Source: Chloroflexota bacterium (lineage in GTDB: Bacteria > Chloroflexota > Anaerolineae > Anaerolineales > Villigracilaceae). From it: 41,940 nt of DNA. The stretch covers positions 1-41,940 of the forward strand of contig JAPLGS010000103.1 in NCBI GenBank assembly GCA_026390015.1, written 5' to 3'. Each line of letters starts with the position of its first letter. Position 1 is the stretch's first letter. The notes below the pieces were generated by a model. That model searched no databases and was not told the DNA's origin. It saw only the letters and a list, made by a program, of their open reading frames with translations. Positions 41,455-41,940 of the stretch are shown piece by piece. The position numbers and the translations under genes are program-made.

Positions 41455-41940
41455 ATGACCGTCCAATCATCAATCATAAATCGTAAATCAAAAATCAAAC
41501 TCTACTGGCCTCTCATAAAGAGCACCCAAACCGGGTTGCTTCTGGCAACAGGCATCGCGGGCTACCTCAGCGCGGGAACACGCATCGGCTTGCTGACCTT
41601 ACTTGGTATGTCAATCAGCCTCTTCCTCGCCATCAGCGGATCAACCATCCTAAACATGTGGTACGACCGCGATATTGACGCGAAGATGAAACGCACTCAC
41701 AAACGTTCCGCTGCATCAGGCGAGTTGGATCATAAGGAAGTCTTTGGGGTTGGCATAGCTGTCTCAATTCTTGGGATTGGCTGGGCAATCAGCATCGCAC
41801 CGTTTTATGGTCTCGTGGTTTTTGCAGGTTGGTTCTTTGACGTGGTCATATACACCCTGTGGTTAAAACGCCGCACTGCGTGGAGCATTGTCTGGGGCGG
41901 CATTTCAGGCGCCATGCCCATTCTGGCGGGCCGCGTGCTT
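41455..41940 (+). CDS. ctaB: Protoheme IX farnesyltransferase (heme O synthase), 5' part
   Basis: The first 162 codons of a UbiA-superfamily prenyltransferase that farnesylates heme B to heme O for terminal oxidases; the frame is open to the window end. The diagnostic first Asp-rich motif is NMWYDRDID (Asn67, Asp71, Asp75), followed by KMKRTHKRS. The later YTLWLKRRTAWSIVWGGISG and PILAGR fit CtaB specifically. AGGAG lies 5-9 nt before the ATG. The first ~15 residues (TVQSSIINRKSKIK) are coded by an AATCGTAAATC-type repeat, so the native start may be slightly different or the repeat has extended the N-terminus. Oxidase structural genes would be expected further downstream. Confidence 0.92.
   Translation, partial: MTVQSSIINRKSKIKLYWPLIKSTQTGLLLATGIAGYLSAGTRIGLLTLLGMSISLFLAISGSTILNMWYDRDIDAKMKRTHKRSAASGELDHKEVFGVGIAVSILGIGWAISIAPFYGLVVFAGWFFDVVIYTLWLKRRTAWSIVWGGISGAMPILAGRVL
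41465..41499. repeat. AATCGTAAATC-type repeat in the 5' end of ctaB
   Basis: AATCATCAATCATAAATCG is followed by TAAATCAAAAATCAAA. ATCGTAAATCAAAAA (41480-41494) is identical to 28784-28798 in the folC/DUF503 gap. Confidence 0.6.

Overview
The window looks like chromosomal DNA of a member of the Chloroflexota, most likely class Anaerolineae. This is inference. It rests on bacterial class II HMG-CoA reductase next to an archaeal-type HMG-CoA synthase and thiolase, lipoproteins and surface proteins with Pro/Thr-rich linkers, a DosS-like GAF kinase, many dispersed short repeats, and several apparently leaderless promoters. About 36 genes fill the window; no intergenic gap exceeds 300 bases, and no rRNA, tRNA or CRISPR array was seen.

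Layout. 1-216: the 5' end of an ISAs1-like transposase and repeat debris. 217-3750: an ABC-F ATPase converging on an orphan two-GAF sensor kinase. 3826-9301: an upper mevalonate block (HMG-CoA reductase, lipoprotein, HMG-CoA synthase, esterase, thiolase-like protein) with the esterase bracketed by two repeat elements. 9317-14647 (minus): a surface-polysaccharide operon (PAP2, GT4 glycosyltransferase, WecA/MraY-type transferase, heparinase II/III-like protein). 14710-18769: a membrane transglutaminase and a GAF-PAS adenylate/guanylate cyclase. 18836-24805 (minus): Tag glycosylase, PfkB kinase and M20 peptidase, then SDR, M24 peptidase and an A+T-rich GT87-like mannosyltransferase-type protein. 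24968-28755 (minus): folC-lon. 28804-33373 (plus): DUF503, an SDR lacking the usual Tyr/Lys, a zinc-ribbon peptide, MurJ, a TPR-like membrane protein and a CopD-like protein. 33429-37043 (minus): RimO, a RodZ-like protein with two HTH domains, ribosomal protein L9. 37166-38886: an FtsB-like protein and diaminopimelate decarboxylase. 39009-41940: a 12-helix His-rich membrane protein, a SUMF1-type lipoprotein, and the start of heme O synthase (ctaB).

Most interesting points. (1) The 12-helix protein at 39009-40484 reads as three repeats of four helices, with intramembrane His residues recurring every ~153 residues and a GHxH pair in helices 6 and 10. That resembles the layout of heme-copper oxidase subunit I, but the diagnostic copper-site motifs are absent. 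It is translationally coupled to a SUMF1 lipoprotein, sits beside heme O synthase, and is preceded by two CRP/FNR-like palindromes 33 bp apart. (2) The thiolase-like protein beside HMG-CoA synthase has lost both the nucleophilic Cys (Gly83) and the GHP His (Phe333). (3) Dispersed repeats have entered reading frames: a perfect 28-bp palindrome in the esterase, a GGTTGGAA-type repeat in folC, and an AATCGTAAATC-type repeat at the start of ctaB. (4) Six genes have a TANNNT -10 box ending 6-7 nt before the start codon, which implies leaderless mRNAs.
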